Assembly (NCBI RefSeq): GCF_964063325.1
Contig: NZ_OZ061315.1
Location: 4,464,001 to 4,528,000 of the forward strand
Source: Hafnia alvei
GTDB taxonomy: Bacteria; Pseudomonadota; Gammaproteobacteria; Enterobacterales; Enterobacteriaceae
Direction of reading: 5' to 3'
DNA: 64,000 nucleotides
The translations under genes and the position numbers were made by a program. Shown here one piece after another: positions 43,556 to 52,030 of the stretch (position 1 is the first letter of the stretch; the number at the start of each line of letters is the position of its first letter). The notes below the pieces were generated by a model that had not been told where the DNA came from, searched no databases, and worked only from the letters and a program-made list of their open reading frames with translations.

Positions 43556-44956
43556 ATGGAAACCCTCTACAACATCTTCACTATATTTTTTAATCAGGTC
43601 ATGACCAATGCCCCACTACTACTGGGCATCGTGACATGTTTGGGATATTTGCTGTTACGCAAGAGTGCAACTGTCATTATCAAAGGCACCATAAAAACCA
43701 TCATTGGTTTCATGCTGCTGCAGGCCGGTTCGGGGATCCTGACGGGCACATTTAAACCCGTTGTAGCCAAATTATCCGAAGTTTATGGCATCAACGGTGC
43801 TATTTCAGACACTTATGCAGCAATGATGGCGACCGTTGAACGCATGGGGGATGCTTATAGCTGGGTCGGCTATGCCGTTCTTCTCGCTCTGGCACTTAAC
43901 ATTCTCTACGTACTTTTCCGTCGTGTGACCGGCATCCGCACCATTATGCTAACTGGCCACATCATGTTTCAGCAGGCGGGTCTTATTGCCGTATTCTTCT
44001 ATATTTTTGGCTACCCAATGTGGACGACCATCGTCTGCACCGCAATTCTGGTTTCTCTCTATTGGGGTATCACCTCCAATATGATGTTCAAACCCACGCA
44101 GGATGTTACCGAGGGATGTGGGTTTTCAATCGGCCACCAGCAACAGTTTGCCGCATGGATAGCCTGTAAAATCGCACCTTATCTGGGAAAGAAAGAAGAG
44201 AGTGTTGAAGATTTAAAACTTCCAGGCTGGCTCAACATCTTCCACGACAATATTGTCTCCACCGCCATCGTTATGACGATTTTCTTCGGCGCGATCCTCT
44301 GTTCCTTTGGGATTGATACCGTACAAAAAATGGCGGGTAAAACCCACTGGACGATTTATATCCTACAAACTGGCTTCCAATTTGCCGTTGCCATTTTCAT
44401 CATCATCCAAGGCGTTCGTATGTTCGTTGCCGAACTGTCTGAAGCCTTTAACGGGATTTCTCAGCGCCTGATCCCCGGCGCCGTACTGGCAATCGACTGT
44501 GCGGCCATCTACAGCTTCGCGCCTAACGCCGTAGTTTGGGGATTCATGTGGGGTACCATCGGACAACTCATCGCCGTGGGTGTTTTGGTTGGGCTCGGTT
44601 CTTCAATCATGATCATTCCGGGATTCATTCCGATGTTCTTCTCAAACGCAACCATCGGCGTATTTGCTAACCACTATGGTGGCTGGCGAGCAGCGCTGAA
44701 AATCTGCCTGCTGATGGGCATGATTGAAATCTTTGGCTGCGTATGGGCGATAAAACTCACTGGGCTTAGCGCATGGATGGGAATGGCTGACTGGTCAATT
44801 CTGGCACCACCGATTATGCAAGGATTCACCCTTGGTCTGTGGTTTATGGGCGTCATTATCGTTATTGCACTGATTTATATGTTCTTCGCTGGCCGCACTC
44901 TGCGAGCCGAAGAAGACGCCGAAAAAATAGCACTCAACGAATCTTCTACAAATTAA
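43556..44956 (+). CDS. ulaA: L-ascorbate PTS permease, EIIC subunit UlaA
   Basis: The membrane channel of the ascorbate phosphotransferase system, which imports L-ascorbate with phosphorylation. The ATG at 43556 (METLYNIFTIFFNQV; GGAG upstream) gives 466 aa (E. coli 465); the open frame extends 33 codons upstream without similarity. It is highly hydrophobic with about 11 helices and conserved stretches GFMLLQAGSGIL, LTGHIMFQQAG, GCGFSIGHQQQF and NGISQRLIPGAVLAIDCAAIY. First gene of ulaABCDEF. Confidence 0.97.
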   Translation: METLYNIFTIFFNQVMTNAPLLLGIVTCLGYLLLRKSATVIIKGTIKTIIGFMLLQAGSGILTGTFKPVVAKLSEVYGINGAISDTYAAMMATVERMGDAYSWVGYAVLLALALNILYVLFRRVTGIRTIMLTGHIMFQQAGLIAVFFYIFGYPMWTTIVCTAILVSLYWGITSNMMFKPTQDVTEGCGFSIGHQQQFAAWIACKIAPYLGKKEESVEDLKLPGWLNIFHDNIVSTAIVMTIFFGAILCSFGIDTVQKMAGKTHWTIYILQTGFQFAVAIFIIIQGVRMFVAELSEAFNGISQRLIPGAVLAIDCAAIYSFAPNAVVWGFMWGTIGQLIAVGVLVGLGSSIMIIPGFIPMFFSNATIGVFANHYGGWRAALKICLLMGMIEIFGCVWAIKLTGLSAWMGMADWSILAPPIMQGFTLGLWFMGVIIVIALIYMFFAGRTLRAEEDAEKIALNESSTN

Positions 44957-44974
44957 TTAACTGGAGCACAAATC

Positions 44975-45280
44975 ATGACAGTACGAATCCTCGCGGTATG
45001 CGGTTGTGGGCAAGGCAGTTCCATGATTATGAAAATGAAAGTTGACCAGTTTCTGACGCAGCAAAATATCGACCACAGCGTTAACAGCTGCGCCGTTGGC
45101 GAATATAAATCTGAGCTCAGCGGTGCTGACATCATTATTGCATCCACCCATGTCGCCGATGAAATTACCGTTACGGGCAACAAATATGTGGTTGGCGTAC
45201 GCAACATGCTTTCTGCCGCCGACTTCGGTCCCAAGCTGATGGATGTGATTAAAGCGCACTTCCCTAAAGATATTAAGTAA
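44975..45280 (+). CDS. ulaB: L-ascorbate PTS EIIB component UlaB
   Basis: The cytoplasmic phosphocarrier that passes phosphate from UlaC to ascorbate. It is 101 aa, the E. coli length. The active-site loop is VCGCGQGSS, with Cys9 the expected phosphorylated residue. It lies 18 bases after ulaA and 11 bases before ulaC. Confidence 0.97.
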   Translation: MTVRILAVCGCGQGSSMIMKMKVDQFLTQQNIDHSVNSCAVGEYKSELSGADIIIASTHVADEITVTGNKYVVGVRNMLSAADFGPKLMDVIKAHFPKDIK

Positions 45281-45291
45281 TAGGAGCGGAT

Positions 45292-45759
45292 ATGAAACTG
45301 CGCGATTCACTGGCACAAAACCACTCCATTCGTTTGCAGGCCGAAGCAAACACTTGGCAGGAAGCGGTAAAAATCGGTGTCGATCTGTTGGTTCAGGCTG
45401 ACGTCGTCGAGCCCCGTTACTATCAAGCCATTTTGGATGGCGTTGAGCGCTTTGGGCCCTATTTCGTTCTCTGCCCCGGCTTAGCGATGCCGCATGGCAG
45501 ACCGGAAGAGGGCGTGAAGAAAACAGGATTCTCGCTAGTCACGCTAAAAACGCCGCTTTCGTTTAATCATGAAGATAACGATCCCGTCGATATCCTGATC
45601 ACCATGGCTGCCGTTGATGCCAACACTCACCAAGAGGTGGGGATCATGCAGATCGTTAACCTATTCGAAGACGAAGCAAACTTTGATCGTCTACGTGCGT
45701 GCCGCACCGAGCAGGATGTTTTAGATCTGATCGATCAAACCAACGCCGCCCAGGCCTAA
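45292..45759 (+). CDS. ulaC: L-ascorbate PTS EIIA component UlaC
   Basis: Accepts phosphate from HPr and hands it to UlaB. It is 155 aa (E. coli 154), of the mannitol/fructose-type EIIA fold. The active-site His68 lies in GLAMPHGRP. A 124-base gap with strong hairpins separates it from ulaD. Confidence 0.96.
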   Translation: MKLRDSLAQNHSIRLQAEANTWQEAVKIGVDLLVQADVVEPRYYQAILDGVERFGPYFVLCPGLAMPHGRPEEGVKKTGFSLVTLKTPLSFNHEDNDPVDILITMAAVDANTHQEVGIMQIVNLFEDEANFDRLRACRTEQDVLDLIDQTNAAQA

Positions 45760-45773
45760 CACTTACCTTCCGT

Positions 45774-45856
45774 CCCTAGCCCTCCCCTGTATTGGGGAGG
45801 GAATGCAAAGTACCAATTTGCTCCTCCCTCATAATGGGAGGCTGGGGAGGATCATG
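45774..45856 (+). repeat. C/G-rich hairpin repeat between ulaC and ulaD
   Basis: CCCTCCCC (45780-45787) pairs with GGGGAGGG (45794-45801) around TGTATT. A second set CTCCTCCC, ATAAT, GGGAGG and GGGGAGG (about 45821-45850) can form alternative stems. No T-tract follows. The pattern TAGCCCTC plus a hairpin recurs at 48706-48742. Confidence 0.7.
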
Positions 45857-45883
45857 CCAAAAACTGACTTTTGGAGTAGAAAA

Positions 45884-46540
45884 ATGTCCCATTCTTTGCC
45901 AATGCTGCAAGTTGCTTTAGATAACCAAACCCTAGACGACGCGTACAAAACCACCCGCCTGATTGCCGAAGAAGTCGATATTATCGAAGTCGGCACAATT
46001 CTTTGCGTCGGTGAAGGTGTACGCGCCGTTCGCGACCTGAAAGCGCTCTATCCGCACAAAATCGTACTGGCCGATGCCAAAATCGCCGACGCAGGAAAAA
46101 TCCTCTCGCGCATGTGCTTTGAAGCCAACGCGGATTGGGTCACCGTTATTTGCTGCGCCGACATCAACACCGCCAAAGGCGCACTCGACACAGCGAAAGA
46201 ATTCAACGGCGACGTGCAAATTGAACTAACCGGTTTTTGGACATGGGAACAAGCCGCAGAGTGGCGTACAGCCGGCATCCAACAGGTGGTTTATCACCGT
46301 AGCCGTGATGCGCAGGCTGCAGGCGTTGCATGGAGCGAAGCTGATATCTCCGCTATCCGCCGTCTCGCAGATATGGGCTTTAAAGTCACCGTCACTGGCG
46401 GATTGGCGTTAGAAGATTTGCCGCTGTTTAAAGGCATCCCAATTCACGTATTTATCGCAGGCCGTAGCATCCGCGATGCTGCAAGCCCAGTTGAAGCGGC
46501 TCGCCAATTCAAACGTTCTATCGCCCAGCTGTGGGGCTAA
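45884..46540 (+). CDS. ulaD: 3-keto-L-gulonate-6-phosphate decarboxylase UlaD
   Basis: Decarboxylates 3-keto-L-gulonate 6-phosphate to L-xylulose 5-phosphate. The ATG at 45884 (MSHSLPMLQVALDNQT; TTTGGAG upstream) gives 218 aa (E. coli 216). An upstream in-frame start at 45803 would be inside the hairpin repeat. The family motif DxKxxD is present as LADAKIADAGK (about 63-73), and TGGLALEDLPLFKGIPIHVFIAGRSI binds phosphate. Confidence 0.96.
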   Translation: MSHSLPMLQVALDNQTLDDAYKTTRLIAEEVDIIEVGTILCVGEGVRAVRDLKALYPHKIVLADAKIADAGKILSRMCFEANADWVTVICCADINTAKGALDTAKEFNGDVQIELTGFWTWEQAAEWRTAGIQQVVYHRSRDAQAAGVAWSEADISAIRRLADMGFKVTVTGGLALEDLPLFKGIPIHVFIAGRSIRDAASPVEAARQFKRSIAQLWG

Positions 46541-46550
46541 GGTAAATGTC

Positions 46551-47411
46551 ATGCTCCAGAAAGCCGTTCCTCTCGGAATTTACGAAAAAGCGCTCCCTGC
46601 GGGAGAAGACTGGCTGCCTCGATTGCAGTTGGCAGCCGAGCTCGGTTTCGATTTCGTCGAAATGTCAGTCGATGAAAGCGATACACGTCTGGCACGGCTT
46701 GACTGGAGTCGTGAACAGCGTTTAGCACTGGTGAATGCCATTGCCCAAACCGGCGTGCGCGTACCCTCGATGTGCCTAAGCGCGCATCGCCGTTTCCCTT
46801 TGGGTTCTGAAGACGACAACGTTCGTGCTGAAGGACTAGAAATCATGCGTAAAGCCATTCGCTTCGCGCAAGACGTTGGTATTCGCGTCATCCAACTCGC
46901 GGGCTACGACGTTTACTATCAAGAAGCCAACAACGCGACCCGCGAACGCTTTCGCGACGGATTAAAACAGTCGGTCGAGATGGCCAGCCGCGCTCAGGTC
47001 ACGTTGGCGATGGAAATCATGGACTATCCGCTGATGAATTCAATCAGCAAAGCTATGGGCTATGCCCATTACCTGAATAACCCTTGGTTCCAGCTCTACC
47101 CAGACATCGGCAATCTCTCCGCGTGGGATAACGATGTGCAAATGGAACTACAGGCCGGTAGTGGTCACATTGTGGCAGTTCATGTCAAAGATACGCAGCC
47201 GGGCGTATTTAAAAACGTGCCATTTGGTAGCGGCGTCGTGGATTTTGAGCGCTGTTTTACCACCCTTAAAGAAACCGGGTATTGCGGCCCTTACCTGATT
47301 GAAATGTGGAGTGAAACGGCTGCCGATCCGGTCAAAGAAGTCAAAGCCGCACGTGACTGGGTGAAACAGCGTATGGCCAATGCGGGGCTTATGGTGGAGG
47401 AGACTATCTAA
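46551..47411 (+). CDS. ulaE: L-xylulose-5-phosphate 3-epimerase UlaE
   Basis: Converts L-xylulose 5-phosphate to L-ribulose 5-phosphate. The ATG at 46551 gives 286 aa (E. coli 284); an in-frame ATG at 46476 lies inside ulaD. An AP-endonuclease-2-like TIM barrel with metal-site motifs FVEMSVDES, AMEIMDYPL, LYPDIGN and AVHVKDT. The stop overlaps the ulaF start by one base (TAATG). Confidence 0.96.
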   Translation: MLQKAVPLGIYEKALPAGEDWLPRLQLAAELGFDFVEMSVDESDTRLARLDWSREQRLALVNAIAQTGVRVPSMCLSAHRRFPLGSEDDNVRAEGLEIMRKAIRFAQDVGIRVIQLAGYDVYYQEANNATRERFRDGLKQSVEMASRAQVTLAMEIMDYPLMNSISKAMGYAHYLNNPWFQLYPDIGNLSAWDNDVQMELQAGSGHIVAVHVKDTQPGVFKNVPFGSGVVDFERCFTTLKETGYCGPYLIEMWSETAADPVKEVKAARDWVKQRMANAGLMVEETI

Positions 47412-48097
47412 TGCAACAGCTCAAACAACAGGTTTTTGATGCCAATATGGCACTCCCTCACTATGGTCTGGTCACGTTCACGTGGGGCAACGTCAGCGCG
47501 ATCGATCTCGAGCGCGGCTTGGTGGTTATCAAGCCGAGCGGTGTACCCTACGAAACCATGCAAGCTGAAGATATGGTGGTGGTCGATCTTCAGGGTAATA
47601 TTGTCGAAGGTCGCTATCGTCCCTCCTCCGATACGCCTACACACCTTGAACTCTACCGCCGCTACCCACACCTCGGCGGCATTGTGCACACCCATTCAAC
47701 TCACGCCACCGCGTGGGCGCAGGCGGGGCTCTCCATCCCCGCACTCGGCACCACCCATGCAGACTATTTCTTTGGTGATATTCCCTGCACTCGCGCCCTA
47801 ACCGCCGCTGAAGTGGCCGGGGAATACGAGCTCAACACCGGCAAAGTGATTGTAGAAACGCTGGGTGATTCCAATCCGCTGCATACGCCTGGGATAGTGG
47901 TGTATCAGCATGGGCCGTTCTCATGGGGTAAAGATGCCACAGACGCAGTACATAACGCAGTCGTGATGGAAGAAGTGGCAAAAATGGCGTGGATCGCCTG
48001 TGGTATTAACCCACAGCTGCGCCACATTGACGGATATCTGATGGATAAACATTTCAGCCGTAAACATGGCCCGAATGCTTATTACGGACAGAAGTAA
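47411..48097 (+). CDS. ulaF: L-ribulose-5-phosphate 4-epimerase UlaF
   Basis: Makes D-xylulose 5-phosphate, which enters the pentose phosphate pathway and completes ascorbate breakdown. It is 228 aa, the E. coli length. Class II aldolase/epimerase fold with the zinc motif HTHSTHATAWAQ (about 95-106) and a further His near 171 (YQHGPFSWG). Last enzyme gene of the operon; yagU follows after 26 bases. Confidence 0.96.
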   Translation: MQQLKQQVFDANMALPHYGLVTFTWGNVSAIDLERGLVVIKPSGVPYETMQAEDMVVVDLQGNIVEGRYRPSSDTPTHLELYRRYPHLGGIVHTHSTHATAWAQAGLSIPALGTTHADYFFGDIPCTRALTAAEVAGEYELNTGKVIVETLGDSNPLHTPGIVVYQHGPFSWGKDATDAVHNAVVMEEVAKMAWIACGINPQLRHIDGYLMDKHFSRKHGPNAYYGQK

Positions 48098-48123
48098 TTC
48101 TTTGATATCTAAGGAAGGCCACC

Positions 48124-48687
48124 ATGGCAGTTAGCGCGTTATTTGTACAAACCAATCCGACACGTCGCCGCTATGGCGTGGCCGCTCTGGTCGGTTTAGC
48201 CGCAGGGATTATGTCGGCGTTTGTGAAATGGGGGGCTGAAGTTCCCCTGCCGCCGCGAACCATTACCGATGGCCGCGCTGAGTTTAATCCGCCTTACCTG
48301 TTTTTACGTGATTATCTTGGCATCGACCCAACCACCACGGTTTATACGTTCTCTGAACATATTATTAATCCGGTGATGGTGACTCACATTATCTTCTCAT
48401 TGGTGTTTGCCATCGGCTATTGCATCGTGGCAGAGCGTTTTCCAAAAGTAAAAATGTGGCAAGGGATAATGGCAGGGATTATTTCAACCATTGCTGTTCA
48501 CGGTATTAGTTTCCCATTGCTGGGGCTCACGCCGCCGCTGTCACAGCTGCCCGCTGACGAATATATCTCTGAAATATTGGGACATCTCTTTTGGTTCTGG
48601 TCGATTGAGCTGATTCGCCGCGATCTGCGTAACCGAATTACCCATGAGCCAGATGCAGAAGTGCCTATCACGGCCATGAGCCGGTAA
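48124..48687 (+). CDS. yagU: YagU-like inner-membrane protein (DUF1440)
   Basis: 187 aa; closely resembles E. coli YagU (204 aa), which is linked to acid resistance but has no known mechanism. Conserved parts are RRRYGVAALVGLAAGIMSAFVKWGAEVPLPPR, PPYLFLRDYLGIDP, VTHIIFSLVFAIGYCIVAERFPK and the end FWFWSIELIRRDLRNRITHEPDAE. Three or four membrane helices are visible. It is shorter around residues 45-60. With a good AAGGAAGG site only 26 bases after ulaF, it appears to be cotranscribed with the ula genes, which is unexpected. Confidence 0.88.
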   Translation: MAVSALFVQTNPTRRRYGVAALVGLAAGIMSAFVKWGAEVPLPPRTITDGRAEFNPPYLFLRDYLGIDPTTTVYTFSEHIINPVMVTHIIFSLVFAIGYCIVAERFPKVKMWQGIMAGIISTIAVHGISFPLLGLTPPLSQLPADEYISEILGHLFWFWSIELIRRDLRNRITHEPDAEVPITAMSR

Positions 48688-48705
48688 GCCTAGCCTATCT
48701 CCTGT

Positions 48706-48742
48706 AGCCCTCGCTAACCTTCCCTACAAATGGGAAGGTTAG
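48706..48742. repeat. Hairpin repeat between yagU and malT
   Basis: CTAACCTTCCC (48714-48724) and GGGAAGGTTAG (48732-48742) are perfect 11-base arms around a 7-base loop; TAGCCCTC precedes it as in the ulaC-ulaD hairpin. It lies between convergent genes and may act in termination, although no T-tract follows. Confidence 0.7.
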
Positions 48743-48752
48743 ATGGCGTTAA

Positions 48753-51467
48753 CTACACGCCATACCCCATCATCTTCATAATATTTTGTGCCTGTTGAAC
48801 GGCCTCTTGGCGATGCGCAACGCCCAGTTTTTGATACAAATTACGAATATGAGTTTTAATCGTTGTTGCGGCAACGTCGAGCTCACCGGCAATTTGCTCA
48901 TTGCTATAGCCAGAATAAATCAGCCCTAGAACCTGCCATTCTCGCTGGGTTAACGGGCTGGTACGAATCAGCTCCGGCACCTGTGGATGATTAAGCAGTC
49001 GTTCAACAAAGCCCTCATCAAAATGCGCAAACTTATGCCGATGATGCTGATTGATATCACGCAGAATGCGCTGAGCGCGGTGCTGATCCAGCTCTGGTAG
49101 CGTATTGAGCTGCAAGAGCTGACGCAGCTGCTGTGCCATCACCTCGCCCTCAACCACAAAATGACTGACAAAACCGGTACGGTTAGCCAAACTTAGCGCT
49201 TCAATCAATACCCGCAGCGCTTCGCTTTTGCGATCGGTGCTCCAATACAGCAAATTGCACAGCAGCAGGTTACGATTGAGATCGCTCACCAAACGCAAAC
49301 GCCTTGCTTCTTCGTTTAGCTCATCAAGTACTACTTCGGCTTCTTCATAGCGTCCTAGCAGAATTTGCACTCGCGCAATGTTGCGCCACTGACCTTGTAG
49401 AAAGTGGTTATCAGCCCGCGACGGTTTTTCTGCCTGCATCAGCCACTGTGTCGCAGCTGCGCGGTCGCCGGTCATCTGCCACGCAATCACCCGCGGCTTA
49501 TCAGTATTAGTTTGCCAGTCTCGATGGTAGCGGCCAGACTGCAATAAATTCTCACAGCGCCGTAAATACTGGTTAGCATTGTCCAGATCGCCACGCGCTA
49601 AAGAGCACTTGGCTAACATCGCCAAGCACTGTAACTGTTGCTGCGGTTCGTAGTTCGCCAGCACCTCGAGACCTTTGCGGGCAGCGTCTTCTGCCTCGTC
49701 TAAACGCATCCACGACCACAAAACCTGCGAGCGAATTCGCAGCAGGAACTCATGCATCGGCAATTGCTCTAAATGCTGTTCATGGATCAGCTCAAAAGCT
49801 TTGTCCTGAGTCTCATAGGCTGCTTGCAAAAAGCCCTGCGCAATGAGGATTTCACTCTGTTGCAGCATTGCCCACAGCGCGTAATGGTAGGCCTGATGAC
49901 GGCGCGCAACCTGCTCCGTTTGTTGCATCATCGGCAATGCACGGGCTAAATCGCCTTTGCAATGATGGACTTCGCCCATCACCGAGCTGGTGACAATACG
50001 GCTGTAATAGCTGCTGATAGGCAAATGTTTTAACGCTTCAACCGCCAGCCGCTCGGCGTCGTCAGGGCGACCATCGTTGATTGCCACCTGCGCGCGCAGC
50101 GCATCAAACTCGGCCAACATCACGCCATCTATTTCAATTTTCTGCACATGCATTTCATGCTCGGCGCGCTCCAGCAGAGTATTCACCTCGCTGTAACGAT
50201 GTTGGCTCTGTGCCAGCCACGCTTGTAGCAGAGCCAACCGAGGGTTTTGAATCAGTTTTTCATACGGCAGGGCTTTTAAGCACTCTTCCAGCAACGAAAG
50301 CTCGCTTTGATGGAACAGCTCCCACGCATGCTGGAGTAGCACATCGCGCAGCATCTCTACGTCGCCTGCGGCTAATGCATGGTGGATTGCCTCAGCAGGA
50401 AAGCCCTGATCGAGCCAGCCTTGAGCTGCTCGACGATGAAGATCGGGCAAATCTGCCGCCAGTTCCCAATGGCAACGCTGACGTAAAAAGTTGGCAAATA
50501 ATGGATGGAAGCAAAACCATTCGCCGTCAGCGTCCATTCGATGAATAAAAAGCCCCTGCCGCTCAAGCTCTTCCAACTGCTGTTGGCCGTTATCTTCACC
50601 GGTTAAGCGAGTCAGTAGCACATCATTCATCGAGCGCAGCACTGAGCAGCGCAGCAAAAAGTTACGCGTCGTGGCATCAACGCGATCGAGCACTTCATCC
50701 ACCAAATAATCAGAAAGATGGCTGGCGTTGATCTTCGCTAAACGCCGCGCCGACTCTTGCGCCGTGGTTGTTGATTGACGCACCGAAAGCGCGATCAGCT
50801 GCAACGCCGTTGGCCAGCCTTCCACCTCATCGCACAGCTGATGGCTTTCAATGTCCGCCATCGGCGATTTCAAACGATGATTGAAAAACTGTGACGCTTC
50901 TTGATGGGTAAAAGCCAGCTGCTTAGTGCCTACTTCTAAAAGCTGCTCGCGCACGCGTAAATTGGCGATGCCCAGCGGAGGGAGCGTGCGTGACAATAAA
51001 ATGACGGTGAGATTATCTGGCTGATGACGCAGGAAGAAGCGCATCGCCTCATGGATTTGCGCATTAGCGATCAGATGATAATCATCGATAACCAAATACA
51101 ACGGTGCCGACCAATCAGAAAGCTCAATAAAAAGCTGAGCAAATAGCGCCGGAAGCGTAGCGTACTGATGCTTTTGGCTCATCGCTTCGCTTTTGCTGCA
51201 ATGTCCACCGGTGGCTTGCTGCAATGCGGCAATTAAATAGCTGGCAAAGCGCTCGGGTTGGTTGTCGCTTTCATCCAGAGAAAACCAGCCTAAATGCGCA
51301 TTTTCCTCTGCCCACTGCGCTAATAGCGTGGTTTTACCATAACCCGCCGGCCCGTTAACCAATACCAGACGGTAGTTACCGGCTGACGCAAGCTTGGTTA
51401 ATAGCCGTTCGCGTACCACCGTATTTTGTAGCCGCACCGGGCGACTTAATTTCGACGGAATGAGCAT
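48753..51467 (-). CDS. malT: MalT, maltotriose- and ATP-dependent activator of the maltose regulon
   Basis: A large STAND-type transcription activator. The ATG at 51467 (MLIPSKLSRPVRLQNTVVRERLL) matches E. coli and gives 904 aa (E. coli 901); a start 12 codons upstream is less likely. Walker A is NGPAGYGKTT (38-47), Walker B-like YLVIDDYH; a long TPR-like helical sensor region follows. A C-terminal LuxR-type HTH (about 835-895, LTQREWQVLGLIYSGYSNEQIAGELDVAATTIKTHIRNLYQKL) binds MalT boxes, present before malP. Divergent from malPQ. Confidence 0.97.
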   Translation of the reverse strand: MLIPSKLSRPVRLQNTVVRERLLTKLASAGNYRLVLVNGPAGYGKTTLLAQWAEENAHLGWFSLDESDNQPERFASYLIAALQQATGGHCSKSEAMSQKHQYATLPALFAQLFIELSDWSAPLYLVIDDYHLIANAQIHEAMRFFLRHQPDNLTVILLSRTLPPLGIANLRVREQLLEVGTKQLAFTHQEASQFFNHRLKSPMADIESHQLCDEVEGWPTALQLIALSVRQSTTTAQESARRLAKINASHLSDYLVDEVLDRVDATTRNFLLRCSVLRSMNDVLLTRLTGEDNGQQQLEELERQGLFIHRMDADGEWFCFHPLFANFLRQRCHWELAADLPDLHRRAAQGWLDQGFPAEAIHHALAAGDVEMLRDVLLQHAWELFHQSELSLLEECLKALPYEKLIQNPRLALLQAWLAQSQHRYSEVNTLLERAEHEMHVQKIEIDGVMLAEFDALRAQVAINDGRPDDAERLAVEALKHLPISSYYSRIVTSSVMGEVHHCKGDLARALPMMQQTEQVARRHQAYHYALWAMLQQSEILIAQGFLQAAYETQDKAFELIHEQHLEQLPMHEFLLRIRSQVLWSWMRLDEAEDAARKGLEVLANYEPQQQLQCLAMLAKCSLARGDLDNANQYLRRCENLLQSGRYHRDWQTNTDKPRVIAWQMTGDRAAATQWLMQAEKPSRADNHFLQGQWRNIARVQILLGRYEEAEVVLDELNEEARRLRLVSDLNRNLLLCNLLYWSTDRKSEALRVLIEALSLANRTGFVSHFVVEGEVMAQQLRQLLQLNTLPELDQHRAQRILRDINQHHRHKFAHFDEGFVERLLNHPQVPELIRTSPLTQREWQVLGLIYSGYSNEQIAGELDVAATTIKTHIRNLYQKLGVAHRQEAVQQAQNIMKMMGYGV

Positions 51468-52030
51468 GGTAAAGTCCCACAAAGAAAGCCCAAAGCAAAC
51501 CACAGCAATATATAAGTTTTAAATATTGCTTATTTATTTCGCGCTTCGTAATTAATTAGTCCTGTTTAACTTGGGATATCACACCAATTAATGCAACAGA
51601 GCATCACGACTAGGTAGCAGGAAATTGCAGTCGATCACACTTCTCACATCTTCTTACATCTTTGCTGGGAAAATGACTCGGTACGGTTTCATTGATTCTT
51701 TGTTTAGGTTAGCACCTCATCTTTTCCCCTCGCTGGCATGAGGCCGCATTTCAGCACGGCTACCCTCGACATAGGAACATTTTTGCTCCTATTCTTAATC
51801 CTTTAGTTGCAAGTTTATTGCACAAAATTTGTCGGTTTTATGGGCTACATCTTGGTAATCAGAGCTGAATTTACACGCCTGTAACGCGAAAGATAACGGG
51901 TTTGGATCACAGTTTTGACTACGCCCCGCCCCTCCTCCCCGCCTCATCCCCCTTCGGGAGGATGTTATAAAACCGGTGGGTCGGCAGGATAACGTCAATT
52001 CCTGAACTTTATGCTTTGAGAGAGACTGAT
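51468..52030 (+). promoter_or_regulatory. malT-malP control region with MalT boxes
   Basis: 563 bases without a gene. Near malP, CCTCCTCCCC (51931-51940) and CCTCATCCCC (51942-51951) are exact reverse complements of the MalT box GGGGA(T/G)GAGG. A third, CGGGAGGATG (51955-51964), fits 8 of 10 in the other orientation. Possible -10 elements are TATAAA (51966-51971) or AGGATA (51987-51992); I cannot decide between them. CRP-like half sites (GATCACA) lie at about 51634 and 51905, suggesting CRP control of malT and malPQ. Confidence 0.75.

Noticed and set aside
51624..51639. Complete CRP site upstream of malT
   Set aside because: Only the right half (GATCACA) fits; the left half matches about two of five positions, so it is mentioned only as a half site.
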